Assembly: GCA_023393125.1 (NCBI GenBank)
Contig: JAEWMQ010000030.1
Coordinates: 1 to 64,000 of the forward strand
DNA from: Bacillota bacterium
GTDB lineage: Bacteria > Bacillota > Clostridia > Lachnospirales > Cellulosilyticaceae
Direction of reading: 5' to 3'
Length of the DNA: 64,000 bases
Both the position numbers and the translations under genes were made by a program. Each line of letters starts with the position of its first letter. Positions within the stretch are counted from its first letter, which is position 1. The notes under the pieces are model-generated. The model worked only from the letters and a program-made list of their open reading frames with translations, searched no databases and was not told the origin of the DNA. Positions 8,695 to 17,080 of the stretch are shown here, piece after piece.

Positions 8695-9663
8695 TTATTC
8701 TGCTGGATTTTCATCATTTAGATGAAATAAATGATTAATGACCATTTCTCTAATGGCAAATGGAACTGGCATACCAGCAGCTTTTGCATGACCACCACCA
8801 CCGAAAACTTCTGTAATATCAGTAGCAAGGTTAACATTGTCTTTAACCGTACGACAAGAAACACCACCGCCCACATTAATCATAGCAATAAAGTCTAATT
8901 CAGGATGAAGTTCACCTAATTTATTACCTAATTCACTTTGGAAACGATTAGCAAAGACGATTCCTGCTTTATAACCCAAAATAGTTTTTTCAATAATTTC
9001 CTCATTGCGGGCTTCAATATATTTATCAATTTCATTTTGGCGAAGTTCTAGAAGTAATTTTTGCGTTTCATCAAAGGTAAAAGGTCCCTCATCTGTTTGA
9101 AGACGTTCCCACCAGTAAGCCATAAAGCGCTCACTTCCTAGTATAGAAAATAAATCATTAAGCTGTTTAGCCTGAATATCTTCTAGAGGTTGCCAATCCC
9201 AAGTATCTAGTCTTCTTACTTTTTCAACATAAGCACTTGTAAGAGGATTAAGGAGAAGCGCATTAGGTACTTTAGCTTTAAGATAGTCAAAGAATAATGA
9301 AGTACCACTACATTTCACACCAGCTTCATCTTGGATAAGTACTTGACACCATGGGAAAGCTTCTAAAGCTGTAGCAGAAAGGTGGTGATCAACAAGCTGA
9401 AAATGTGAAGCAGATAAATCACTATCATGAGCTTCAATAAGATGTTGAATGGTTTGAGCTACCTCTTTTGTGATAGAAATGTCTGTGATATAACAGCATT
9501 CATAGTTTAGATAATCCTTATTGTTAATATAAAGTAAAATTTTCTCGTTAATATCTTCATAAGTACAGTTGTCAAAGCTCACCTTATCAAGGCCATAAGC
9601 TAATTGGGATAAAAGAACACAGCTATAGCCATCTAAATCATTATGTGAAAAATGTTTAATCAT
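8695..9663 (-). CDS. DHH-family phosphoesterase
   Basis: A 322-residue protein of the DHH superfamily. The N-terminal motif FSHNDLDGYSC (5-15) and the DHH triad near residue 92 (LVDHHLSATA) are the metal-binding motifs. The C-terminal GGGGHAKAAGMPV near residue 290 is the DHHA1 substrate-binding motif. Members cleave short oligonucleotides, cyclic-dinucleotide products or pyrophosphate using Mn2+. The HNDLDG form, rather than the usual HxNPDGD, marks a distinct branch, so the substrate is left open. First gene of a two-gene unit with the CDF transporter. Confidence 0.85.
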   Translation of the reverse strand: MIKHFSHNDLDGYSCVLLSQLAYGLDKVSFDNCTYEDINEKILLYINNKDYLNYECCYITDISITKEVAQTIQHLIEAHDSDLSASHFQLVDHHLSATALEAFPWCQVLIQDEAGVKCSGTSLFFDYLKAKVPNALLLNPLTSAYVEKVRRLDTWDWQPLEDIQAKQLNDLFSILGSERFMAYWWERLQTDEGPFTFDETQKLLLELRQNEIDKYIEARNEEIIEKTILGYKAGIVFANRFQSELGNKLGELHPELDFIAMINVGGGVSCRTVKDNVNLATDITEVFGGGGHAKAAGMPVPFAIREMVINHLFHLNDENPAE

Positions 9664-9986
9664 ATTTTAATCTCCTATTTATTTTAATGATATTCTACAA
9701 TTAAATGAAAGTGACATACATTTAGCCAATTTACAAAAGTAAACCCTTTTCATTTCTTTCAAGAACGTTTCATAGCTAATAAGCAATAGTAACGTTAAAG
9801 CTATTAAAAGCTATTATAAGTATTATGCATTTTGCATGACTTATATGTAGAACAATTGCTTTTAGTATAAACCACTCCTAAGTCAGATTCTAGTAGGATT
9901 TCTAATAAAAGGTGTAAAATTTTTTAAACAGGTATATAATAGGGACTGACGGTAAAAGAAAATCACCAAGTGAGGAGGAATAAAAT
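9664..9986. other. Divergent intergenic region
   Basis: This 323-nt gap separates the divergent DHH and methionine aminopeptidase genes. A TATAAT at 9935-9940 with transcription toward the aminopeptidase is plausible, but its -35 is poor. No long hairpin, riboswitch or small ORF with a good ribosome site was seen. Confidence 0.4.
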
Positions 9987-10856
9987 ATGTCAATTGATCG
10001 TAATGACCCATGCTGGTGTGGCAGTGGGAAAAAATATAAAAAATGTCATTTAAACTTTGATGAGAAGCTTAAACATTTAGAATTACAAGGTGAAGAAGTG
10101 CCACCTAGAGAGATTATTAAAGGACCAGCTGATATTGAGGGAATGAAAAAAGCAGCTGAGATTAATAACGCTGTACTTGATTTAGTAGGCACAAAAATTA
10201 AAGCAGGTATGAGTACAGAAGCTATTAATCAATTAGTTCATGAGTATACTGTAAGTCATGGTGGTATTCCAGCACCTCTTAATTATGAAGGTTATCCAAA
10301 GAGTGTTTGTGTGTCTATTAATAATGTGGTTTGTCATGGTATTCCTTCAGAAGAAACGATTTTACAAGAGGGTGACATCGTCAATGTAGATGTAACGACT
10401 ATTGTAGATGGTTATTTTGCAGATGCTTCTAGAATGTATATGATTGGTGAAGTGAGTGAAGAAGCCAAAAATCTTGTAGAAGTGGCTAAAAAATGTCTAG
10501 AAGTAGGAATAGCTGCTATTAAACCTTGGGGGCACATTGGAGACATTGGGGCTGCAGTACAGGCTTGTGCCGAGGAGAATGGATGCTCTGTCGTAATAGA
10601 TTTAGGCGGGCATGGTATAGGAAAGCTGTTCCATGAAGAACCTTTTGTACCTCATGTAGGACAAGAAGGAGAAGGAATGCTACTTGTACCAGGCATGACT
10701 TTAACAGTAGAGCCTATGATTAATGCAGGTGGATATGAAGTTTATATTGATGATGAAGATGGATGGACAGTTTATACAGAAGACGATTCACTATCAGCGC
10801 AGTGGGAGCACACTATCCATATTACAGAAACAGGCGTAGAAATCATTGCCTATTAA
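9987..10856 (+). CDS. map: Methionine aminopeptidase with SEC-C motif
   Basis: A 289-residue type I methionine aminopeptidase that removes the initiator Met from nascent proteins. The first 21 residues carry a SEC-C-type zinc motif (DPCWCGSGKKYKKCH; C9, C11, C20, H21), probably a docking element to the ribosome or partners. The catalytic pita-bread domain follows, with metal ligands in VNVDVTTIVDGYFADASR, GHGIGKLFHEEPFVPH, LTVEPM and WEHTI. The ribosome site GAGGAGG is well spaced. It is monocistronic, with a terminator about 35 nt downstream. It is not in the ribosomal-protein operon where another map copy often sits, so it may be a second copy. Confidence 0.93.
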   Translation: MSIDRNDPCWCGSGKKYKKCHLNFDEKLKHLELQGEEVPPREIIKGPADIEGMKKAAEINNAVLDLVGTKIKAGMSTEAINQLVHEYTVSHGGIPAPLNYEGYPKSVCVSINNVVCHGIPSEETILQEGDIVNVDVTTIVDGYFADASRMYMIGEVSEEAKNLVEVAKKCLEVGIAAIKPWGHIGDIGAAVQACAEENGCSVVIDLGGHGIGKLFHEEPFVPHVGQEGEGMLLVPGMTLTVEPMINAGGYEVYIDDEDGWTVYTEDDSLSAQWEHTIHITETGVEIIAY

Positions 10857-10888
10857 AATATAGAAAAATAGTTTTTATAAAACAAAGG

Positions 10889-10932
10889 AGAGCGTAGCAG
10901 TCTTATATTTAAGAAGCTACGCTCTATTTATT
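10889..10932 (+). terminator. Intrinsic terminator
   Basis: AGAGCGTAGC (10889-10898) pairs with GCTACGCTCT (10916-10925), followed by ATTTATT. Terminates the aminopeptidase gene. Confidence 0.8.
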
Positions 10933-10979
10933 GTAGAAACGAATATCTACTACTCTGGTATGATGAGTGGTATTCCCCT

Positions 10980-12587
10980 CTAATGAATCGCATTAAAACG
11001 TTTGATACCTATCGTTTTAAGAAGATAAAGACAGAGGCTATTTAAAAGGAGTAAAACCACAATAACCCCTAAGAAAAAGAGGGTGAGATTTTGTGGCTTT
11101 AGTAAAAAGAAAAGACCAACTGGTGCTCCTATGAGTCCCATACCTAGGAAAACAGAAATCATACTACTGGCACTTTGCTTAACTACGGCAGTTTCACTAC
11201 TCCAATCCAGTTTAGGGAAAAAGAGATTAACGAGTAAGCCAGAGGTAGCAGTTAATAAAGCATATAAGCTAGGAATGCTTAAAAGATAAAATAAGTCGAG
11301 TAGACCTAGTTTAAAGTTAAAAGCAAATAACAAGCTAGCTAATAAAATAGCAGGTAAGCAAACGGTTAGGTTCAGCAAAATTTTTGCAGTAAATAAAGTT
11401 GTAGGTGCTACAGGTAAAGATTTAACAATCCATAAATTTTTACCTTCTATTGAAATAGAAACAGAGCTTGTAAAGCTGAGTGCAACGCTACCGGCTAAAA
11501 CGGTGACTAAACCACCCACTAAATAAGTTTGAAGTTCTGGTATTTGTAATAAAGCCTCAAGCTGATCAGGTGAGAAGAAGAAAGAGCCTATAGCCATGAT
11601 GACAACTAAAAGCATACCAATAGAGGTATTCATGACATAAATAGGCGAAGCTAAATAGCGTTTGACTTCTTTATGATAAAGCGCTTTAACAGCTGATCTT
11701 GTTTTTAAATGCCCTAGTTTAAAGTTAGCCATTTGATGTGTTTCGCCTAGTTTAGCCACAATTTTTTTTAGGCCTTTAGCTAGTAAAGCAAGAATAATCG
11801 CAGTAGGGATAATAGAATAAAGAGCAAAGCTAATAAGTGCCATAATATCTAAATCAACTAGTGCTGTTGTTAAGTAGTATGCAGGTGGATAAAAACGCTT
11901 AACACTATCAAAGATCATCTCACGATGGGTTAATAAAAGTGGTAATAGTTTATTAGCATTTAATTGCAGCGCAAAAGCGCCAAGTGTTAAAGCAACCATT
12001 AAGAATAATATGACCATTGACCCATGCTTTTTAAAGCGAGAAGCAATAAAAGAAGCACCATAAGCAAGAATTGTTGCTATTAAGGTAGGCAGTAAGGGGA
12101 CTAAAACGATGGCAAAAATCATCATAACAAATACCCATGGTGAACAAGCTGTTTTTAGGTAGTAAATAATCATAATAGGTGTGAAGAAAGCAGCTGTTAA
12201 TAAACAGTTCATGATGTAAGTAAAAAATAATTTACTCAGTAAAATAGCTAAAGGTTTAATCGGTAAAGAAAAAAGTAAAGAATAGTCTTTAGCTGTAAAT
12301 ACACTACCTTGGATACTATAGGTGGAAAAAATAATAATGATTAAACTAATAAGGGTTAAACCAAGAAGTGGTAAGAGATTTAATCCACCTACACTTTCTA
12401 AGCCATTAGCTAGCATAAAAGCATACCAAGTTGTCATGCCTACAAAAACTACAGCAACATAAAGCATTATTACACCCATGGCCACCATCTTAGCTTTTTC
12501 GGTTTTAGACTTGGTGTAACGTAATTTATTGAGTCCTAATAATTGTTTTAAGTGAGCTTTAATTAATATTGGATAAGGATTCATCAT
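10980..12587 (-). CDS. ABC transporter permease
   Basis: A 535-residue hydrophobic protein with about twelve predicted membrane segments. It is a large ABC-2-type exporter permease rather than an importer permease. It follows the ATPase gene with a 29-nt overlap, which implies translational coupling. The start ATG at 12587 has GGAG 7 nt upstream inside the ATPase reading frame. Such pairs export peptides, lipids or drugs, and the substrate cannot be inferred here. No signal peptide or extracellular domain was recognised. Confidence 0.82.
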   Translation of the reverse strand: MMNPYPILIKAHLKQLLGLNKLRYTKSKTEKAKMVAMGVIMLYVAVVFVGMTTWYAFMLANGLESVGGLNLLPLLGLTLISLIIIIFSTYSIQGSVFTAKDYSLLFSLPIKPLAILLSKLFFTYIMNCLLTAAFFTPIMIIYYLKTACSPWVFVMMIFAIVLVPLLPTLIATILAYGASFIASRFKKHGSMVILFLMVALTLGAFALQLNANKLLPLLLTHREMIFDSVKRFYPPAYYLTTALVDLDIMALISFALYSIIPTAIILALLAKGLKKIVAKLGETHQMANFKLGHLKTRSAVKALYHKEVKRYLASPIYVMNTSIGMLLVVIMAIGSFFFSPDQLEALLQIPELQTYLVGGLVTVLAGSVALSFTSSVSISIEGKNLWIVKSLPVAPTTLFTAKILLNLTVCLPAILLASLLFAFNFKLGLLDLFYLLSIPSLYALLTATSGLLVNLFFPKLDWSSETAVVKQSASSMISVFLGMGLIGAPVGLFFLLKPQNLTLFFLGVIVVLLLLNSLCLYLLKTIGIKRFNAIH

Positions 12588-13290
12588 CGATCAACTCCAT
12601 AAATACATTTTCTAAACTTTGATTACCAATAACATCAGCTACTTTGCCTTTTGCCATGAGCTTGCCTGCTTTAATAATAGCAATTTGGTCACAGAGCTTT
12701 TCGGCTACTTCTAAAACATGAGTTGAAAAGAAAATAGCAGAGCCATTGTCACAAAACTTTCGCATCAGTTGTTTTAAAGTGTGACTAGCCTTAGGATCAA
12801 GCCCTACAAAAGGTTCATCAAGTACTAAGAGCTTTGGAGAATGAATAAAAGCTGAGATTAAGGCTAACTTTTGTTTCATACCATGAGAGTAACTGGTAAT
12901 GAGGTCTCCTAGATAAGGTGTGAGTTCAAAAGCTTCACTATATTTTTTGATTTGCTTTTCTCTCTCGTCAGTAGTCATACCAAAAAGATCTGCAATGAAG
13001 TTAAGGTAATCAATACCCGTAAAAGAATCATAAAGATCAGGATTGTCAGGAATATAAGCTAAATCTCGTTTACAAAGTAAAGGTTCCGTTTTAATAGAGT
13101 GACCGCCTATAAAAATATCCCCTTCTGTTAGTTCTAAAATGCCAACAATAGCTTTGATAGTAGTAGTTTTACCTGCACCATTATGACCAATAAAACCGTA
13201 GATTTCACCAGGTGATACTTCTAAAGAAAGTTGATCTACTGCTTTATGCCCATTTTTATATGACTTACTGTAATTGACAATACGTAGCAC
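12559..13290 (-). CDS. ABC transporter ATP-binding protein
   Basis: A single-cassette ATPase of 243 residues energising the adjacent permease. It has Walker A GHNGAGKTT near residue 35, an SHGMKQKL signature and Walker B LLVLDEPFVGLDP. The start is taken as GTG at 13290 (reading MLRIVNYSKS) because AAAGGGGG lies 6-7 nt before it. A longer frame open from 13317 would begin inside the operator palindrome and lacks a ribosome site. It is first in the operon, behind a promoter overlapped by a 47-bp palindrome. Confidence 0.88.
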   Translation of the reverse strand: MLRIVNYSKSYKNGHKAVDQLSLEVSPGEIYGFIGHNGAGKTTTIKAIVGILELTEGDIFIGGHSIKTEPLLCKRDLAYIPDNPDLYDSFTGIDYLNFIADLFGMTTDEREKQIKKYSEAFELTPYLGDLITSYSHGMKQKLALISAFIHSPKLLVLDEPFVGLDPKASHTLKQLMRKFCDNGSAIFFSTHVLEVAEKLCDQIAIIKAGKLMAKGKVADVIGNQSLENVFMELIDDESLSNIN

Positions 13291-13314
13291 AAGAATGCCC
13301 CCTTTAATAAAAAA

Positions 13315-13368
13315 CACAAATTATATTTGTTATATATATTGTATAACAGATATAATTTGTGAAGTCAA
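13315..13368 (-). promoter_or_regulatory. Promoter with 47-bp palindromic operator
   Basis: Positions 13315-13361 form a near-perfect dyad whose outer arms are CACAAATTATAT and ATATAATTTGTG, with inner TGTTATA and TATAACA arms. On the minus strand TTGACT (plus 13363-13368) and TATACA (plus 13340-13345) are 17 nt apart, so the palindrome covers the spacer, the -10 and the start site. This is the layout of a repressor operator. GntR regulators of the YtrA type often control such ABC exporters, but no regulator gene is adjacent, so the binder is unknown. Confidence 0.75.
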
Positions 13369-13393
13369 TACAATCTTAATAGATGATATAGAA

Positions 13394-13422
13394 AAAAGCT
13401 TAAGTATCAAACTTAAGCTTTT
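13394..13422 (-). terminator. Intrinsic terminator overlapping the nitrilase stop
   Basis: AAAAGCTTAAG (13394-13404) pairs with CTTAAGCTTTT (13412-13422); on the minus strand it is followed by TTTTTT. It ends the double nitrilase gene and overlaps its last codons. Confidence 0.8.
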
Positions 13423-15403
13423 GGTACCAGGTTGCATAAAGAGCAATTTTGCTAGGTAAAGTAGCATATAAGCTTCCTAAACGAGACTTAGTAAGTTTGA
13501 TGGTCTCTGATAATACTGTAGGCATATCCTCAAGGGGCTCCCCATAATAATCTACATAGTAGACATTTTTAGATTCATGCTTAGAGGAAGTGATAGCGCC
13601 ATATTTAGGACCAATAATCGTACTCATACCTGGATAATGCGCTAAAATATTACCCGTCTTGTTATATTCTGCACCGGCTAAATTAGCTACTAAAATAAAA
13701 ATACCGTTAGTATCAGCAATATATTCTAATTGATTCTTATATGCTATTTTAAAGTACGGAGAATTTTGATCAGTATATAAAGTAGGAGAATCATGAGTGG
13801 CATTTAATACAATTTGACATCCCATCCCAGCATAATAACGAACGAGCTCTGTGGAGAGTTCATCATCTATGCAGAGTCCTACTTTGCCAAAATCTGTTTC
13901 TAATATAAAAGGTGTTTTACCTGTGTCGTACCAAGATGAGTTGGTATCAGGATGAATTTTACGGTAAGATCCAATAATGCCTTCAGGACCAATAACAGCT
14001 AAAGCATTATAAAACTTACCATCCTCAGCTATTTCAGGCATTCCGAAGATTACATAAAGACCATATTGTTTACAGAGAGCAGCTATTTCATTAGTAGTAG
14101 GGCCTGGGATGGACTGGGCCAAAGTTTTTTGCATAATAGTCCTGCTTGTTTCATCTACACTATAACCAGTAAGGGCTAATTCTGGGAAGAGGATAAGTTT
14201 TTGACCATCTTTACCGGCTCTTATAATATTTTCTTTGATTTGCTTTAAATTGGCAGATAAATCACCCCATATAGGTGTAAAATCTACAACACCGATGCGA
14301 ACTTCAGCTTTAGAAGGCTCCTCTTTTTCGATAGTCGCTAAATGTGTATACCAAGTTTGATAAAGTGTGGGCTTGTACATTTTTGGTGAGAAGCCCTGTA
14401 AGGTTGCTAAGCTTAAATCAATGGTAGCCACATAAAGGCCATCCTCATCATTAAGTGGCTTAGCAGGAACATAAGGAGAAGAAGCACGAGTACCATAATA
14501 AGTAGATGGTAGCTCTTTAGAACTATTAGAAGGTCCGATAATAACGCTACCTCCAGGGAAAGCATTATCTGCAATAGTACTATAAAAAGGAGCTGTTTCC
14601 TCACCAATTAAATTGGCACTAGCAATATAAAGCCCATTAGTATTGACGACTCCTTCTAAACGATTTGTATAGTACCAAAACCACTTAGTAGTATCATTGC
14701 TAGCACCGCCATAAGCCTTAGAACTTGCTGTAGGGTTTAAAATAAGCCTGCAGCCTTTGGCACCATAGTAACGACTTAGCTCAGGATAAGCATAGGTATC
14801 ATAACAGATACTAATACCTATTGGCCCCCATTTAGTATCAAGAACAAAAGGATCACTACCAGCTACACACCAAGAAGTCTCGGGCTCAATAGGGTTGATC
14901 TTTCTATAAGTACCTTCTACACCGGAAGGAGAGATAATAGCAGCAGCATTATAAATAGTATGATCATTAGGGTCTCTTTCTGGTAAACCATAAACCACGT
15001 ACATATTATACTTTTCACATAAGCTAGCAATTTGATTAGAAGAAGCTAGTGGATCTAAGCTAGGAACAGTTTCCGCTAATTGGATATGCATTTTTTCATT
15101 TTTTCGAAGGCCACTTAAATAAGAACCATCTCGTTTTTCTTCATCAGAATACCCTGTTAAGGCAAGCTCAGGGAAAACGAGGATATTAACACCATGAGTA
15201 GCAGCTTCTTCAATATAAGTTTTCATTTGCTCAATATTAGCATTCTTATCTCCCCATTGGCTATGAAAATTAACAACACCAACGACAATATCATCTTGAT
15301 AGGTTGTAGTCGTAAGAAATGAAATTAATTTCGAAATAAGAATTAAAATAATGATGCATAAAGAAAAATTAATAAATAACTTCAAGATAAATGTTTTATT
15401 CAT
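13400..15403 (-). CDS. Membrane-anchored tandem nitrilase
   Basis: A 667-residue protein containing two complete carbon-nitrogen hydrolase domains. An N-terminal hydrophobic segment (about residues 6-30) should anchor it outside the membrane. Domain 1 has the catalytic Glu-Lys-Cys triad at E79 (FPELALTGY), K168 (YRKI) and C200 (SICYDTY). Domain 2 repeats it at E408, K482 and C511 (GLCIDDE). The family hydrolyses amides or nitriles. The substrate is unknown; an extracytoplasmic amide or acyl group is likely given the anchor. The start at 15403 is chosen over an upstream in-frame start at 15466 because AAAGGA precedes it. A terminator separates it from the upstream deacetylase gene. Confidence 0.85.
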   Translation of the reverse strand: MNKTFILKLFINFSLCIIILILISKLISFLTTTTYQDDIVVGVVNFHSQWGDKNANIEQMKTYIEEAATHGVNILVFPELALTGYSDEEKRDGSYLSGLRKNEKMHIQLAETVPSLDPLASSNQIASLCEKYNMYVVYGLPERDPNDHTIYNAAAIISPSGVEGTYRKINPIEPETSWCVAGSDPFVLDTKWGPIGISICYDTYAYPELSRYYGAKGCRLILNPTASSKAYGGASNDTTKWFWYYTNRLEGVVNTNGLYIASANLIGEETAPFYSTIADNAFPGGSVIIGPSNSSKELPSTYYGTRASSPYVPAKPLNDEDGLYVATIDLSLATLQGFSPKMYKPTLYQTWYTHLATIEKEEPSKAEVRIGVVDFTPIWGDLSANLKQIKENIIRAGKDGQKLILFPELALTGYSVDETSRTIMQKTLAQSIPGPTTNEIAALCKQYGLYVIFGMPEIAEDGKFYNALAVIGPEGIIGSYRKIHPDTNSSWYDTGKTPFILETDFGKVGLCIDDELSTELVRYYAGMGCQIVLNATHDSPTLYTDQNSPYFKIAYKNQLEYIADTNGIFILVANLAGAEYNKTGNILAHYPGMSTIIGPKYGAITSSKHESKNVYYVDYYGEPLEDMPTVLSETIKLTKSRLGSLYATLPSKIALYATWYQKLKFDT

Positions 15404-15489
15404 ATAAAAAAGTCCTTTATGTAATATTAAATTTAGTATAAACAGACAATAAAGGAATAGCAACATTTATGTTAATAATAAAAGTGATA

Positions 15490-15532
15490 AAAATAAAATC
15501 AGACTAAAGTAGAAATTACTTTAGTCTGATTT
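15490..15532 (-). terminator. Intrinsic terminator
   Basis: AAATCAGACTAAAGTA (from 15497) pairs with TACTTTAGTCTGATTT (to 15532). On the minus strand it runs into TTTTATTTTT, ending the deacetylase transcript. Confidence 0.82.
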
Positions 15533-15540
15533 GAAGGATT

Positions 15541-16263
15541 TTACTTTTTAAAACGATAGAAATAAGGAGTAGTGGTATGATCAATGGCTTTAAAAACATA
15601 GCCTTCACTTTTATAGTAAGCAATAATATCATTTAAAGCGAGTGCGGTATTTTTATTGTTACCATTACAATGAGCTAAAATAATCCGACGGATACTATGA
15701 TCTTGACATTTTTTTGCATTAGTTACAAAGGTAGAAGGAGGAAGAGTACCTTTAACACCGTCTTGCAGATCAACATTCCAATCAAAGATACAATAGCCCT
15801 TAGCACAAAGAGCATTATAAAATTTTGTATTAAGTCGTCCGGCACTACCACCAGGAAAGCGGATTGCTTTAATATCTAGGTTGGTACCAAGAGTTTCATT
15901 AATAGTAGTAGCTACTTTCTCCATTTCCATAATAAATGATTCAGGATTTTTATAAATAATTTTAAAATTATGGCTATAGGTATGAAGTCCAATACCATGA
16001 CCTTCGTCATGAATACGTTTTAAAATAGCTTCTCGTCCTTTGATTTCCTTGCCTACAATAAAGAAAGTAGCTTTCACATTATTTGCTTTTAAGATATCTA
16101 AAATCTGTTCAGTTACTTTGGGAGTAGGACCATCATCAAATGTAAGATAAACGACTTTTTCATCCATTGTCGTAGGTGGATTGGTACTAGCTGAAAGTGA
16201 GAAAGGAAAAGCAAAACATAAGCTAAGAATGAGTAAAAGCAAAGTCTGAATTGTACGTTTCAT
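15541..16263 (-). CDS. Secreted polysaccharide deacetylase
   Basis: A 240-residue NodB-domain deacetylase with an N-terminal signal peptide (MKRTIQTLLLLILSLCFAFP, cleavage probably near residue 25). Conserved motifs are TFDDGP (41-46, catalytic Asp 43 and metal Asp 44), HTYSH (94-98, metal His), RFPGG and a late LAHC motif. Such enzymes remove acetyl groups from N-acetylglucosamine in peptidoglycan or related glycans, often giving lysozyme resistance. Single gene, minus strand, ending at the terminator at 15490-15532. Confidence 0.9.
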   Translation of the reverse strand: MKRTIQTLLLLILSLCFAFPFSLSASTNPPTTMDEKVVYLTFDDGPTPKVTEQILDILKANNVKATFFIVGKEIKGREAILKRIHDEGHGIGLHTYSHNFKIIYKNPESFIMEMEKVATTINETLGTNLDIKAIRFPGGSAGRLNTKFYNALCAKGYCIFDWNVDLQDGVKGTLPPSTFVTNAKKCQDHSIRRIILAHCNGNNKNTALALNDIIAYYKSEGYVFKAIDHTTTPYFYRFKK

Positions 16264-16439
16264 TACACTACCTCTCTTTCGTAAGTCATATTTATTTAGT
16301 AGTATGTGTCAATGAAATCAAAAATATTTACTTGTGATAAATCGTTCTAATTAAACAAAAATATAGTAGCTTTCTATTGTAATTGAGATATCAGGAATGT
16401 ATAATAACTATAATAAATAATTAAAGGGGGATGGAACAC

Positions 16440-16640
16440 ATGAGACTTGATTTTTGTCCGACTTGTGGAAAGCCACTTGTGAGGATTACTACTAAAACAG
16501 CATTTTATAAAGCAGTATGTTTAGACTGTGAAATGACTTATAAACTAAGTGGTGAATTACAAGGGTTAGAAACTATTAAATTTAAACCAAGTTCGCCTTC
16601 ACAAATGACAGAGGCAATTATGAACAAGCAAAATCAATAA
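16440..16640 (+). CDS. Small zinc-ribbon protein
   Basis: A 66-residue protein with two CxxC pairs (FCPTCGK and VCLDCEM) about 20 residues apart, forming a likely zinc ribbon. The C-terminal third is polar and probably disordered. The ATG at 16440 is preferred to the in-frame ATG at 16431 because AAAGGGGG lies immediately before 16431 and at proper spacing from 16440. No function is known to me; similar ribbons act in nucleic-acid or protein contacts. It stands alone with its own terminator. Confidence 0.7.
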   Translation: MRLDFCPTCGKPLVRITTKTAFYKAVCLDCEMTYKLSGELQGLETIKFKPSSPSQMTEAIMNKQNQ

Positions 16641-16652
16641 AATCCGGTTATT

Positions 16653-16694
16653 CTCAATCTCTAACAAAGGCGTTAGAATTGAGGATTTTTAATT
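16653..16694 (+). terminator. Intrinsic terminator
   Basis: CTCAATCTCTAAC pairs with GTTAGAATTGAG (one bulged or mismatched position), followed by GATTTTTAATTT. Ends the zinc-ribbon transcript. Confidence 0.75.
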
Positions 16695-16857
16695 TATAGA
16701 GAAATAGAGTTTTGAGTATAAAAAATTTTAGAAATACCTATAGAGTGATGAATAGATTTTATTGGAGCTTTAATAAGTACTAATTTGAAGTGTTTTACAT
16801 AGTTGTTAAGGAAGATAGGACTTTTTTAAGGATATTAGAACAATATAGAGAATCAGA

Positions 16858-16893
16858 AAAGAAGGCTGTTTTAAATAAGCCTTCTTTTTTTAT
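16858..16893 (+). terminator. Orphan intrinsic terminator
   Basis: AAGAAGGCT and AGCCTTCTT flank a 10-nt loop and run into seven T residues. It lies about 165 nt after the previous terminator with no credible ORF between them. It may end an unannotated small RNA, or act as a barrier before the purF-like promoter. In the gap 16641-17080 I otherwise see only the PurR operator. Confidence 0.7.
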
Positions 16894-16989
16894 GTGATAA
16901 ATAAGGACTAGTCTAGTAGATCTAACCATTGAATACCAATGTTTATTTCAAAAGAAAAGCTTTTTTGGAAAAGCATATTTAAATAAAAT

Positions 16990-17042
16990 AAAACCGAACA
17001 ATCATATAAAAACTTGTTTTATTGTTCGGTAAAATGTATAAT
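16990..17042 (+). promoter_or_regulatory. PurR operator (paired PurBoxes) and promoter
   Basis: AAAACCGAACAAT at 16990-17002 and its inverted partner ATTGTTCGGTAAA at 17021-17033 match the Bacillus-type PurBox (AWWWCCGAACWWT). They are inverted relative to each other and 18 nt apart, as in strong PurR control regions. A promoter TTGTTT (17014-17019), 17 nt, TATAAT (17037-17042) overlaps them, so bound PurR would block it. This assigns the next gene to the purine regulon. Confidence 0.82.
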
Positions 17043-17080
17043 AAAATATATAGAATTATAAAAATAACAGGAGATATCAA

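Noticed and set aside
13291..13317. Longer start for the ABC ATPase (GTG at 13317)
   Set aside because: It falls in the operator palindrome and has no ribosome site, while GTG 13290 has AAAGGGGG.
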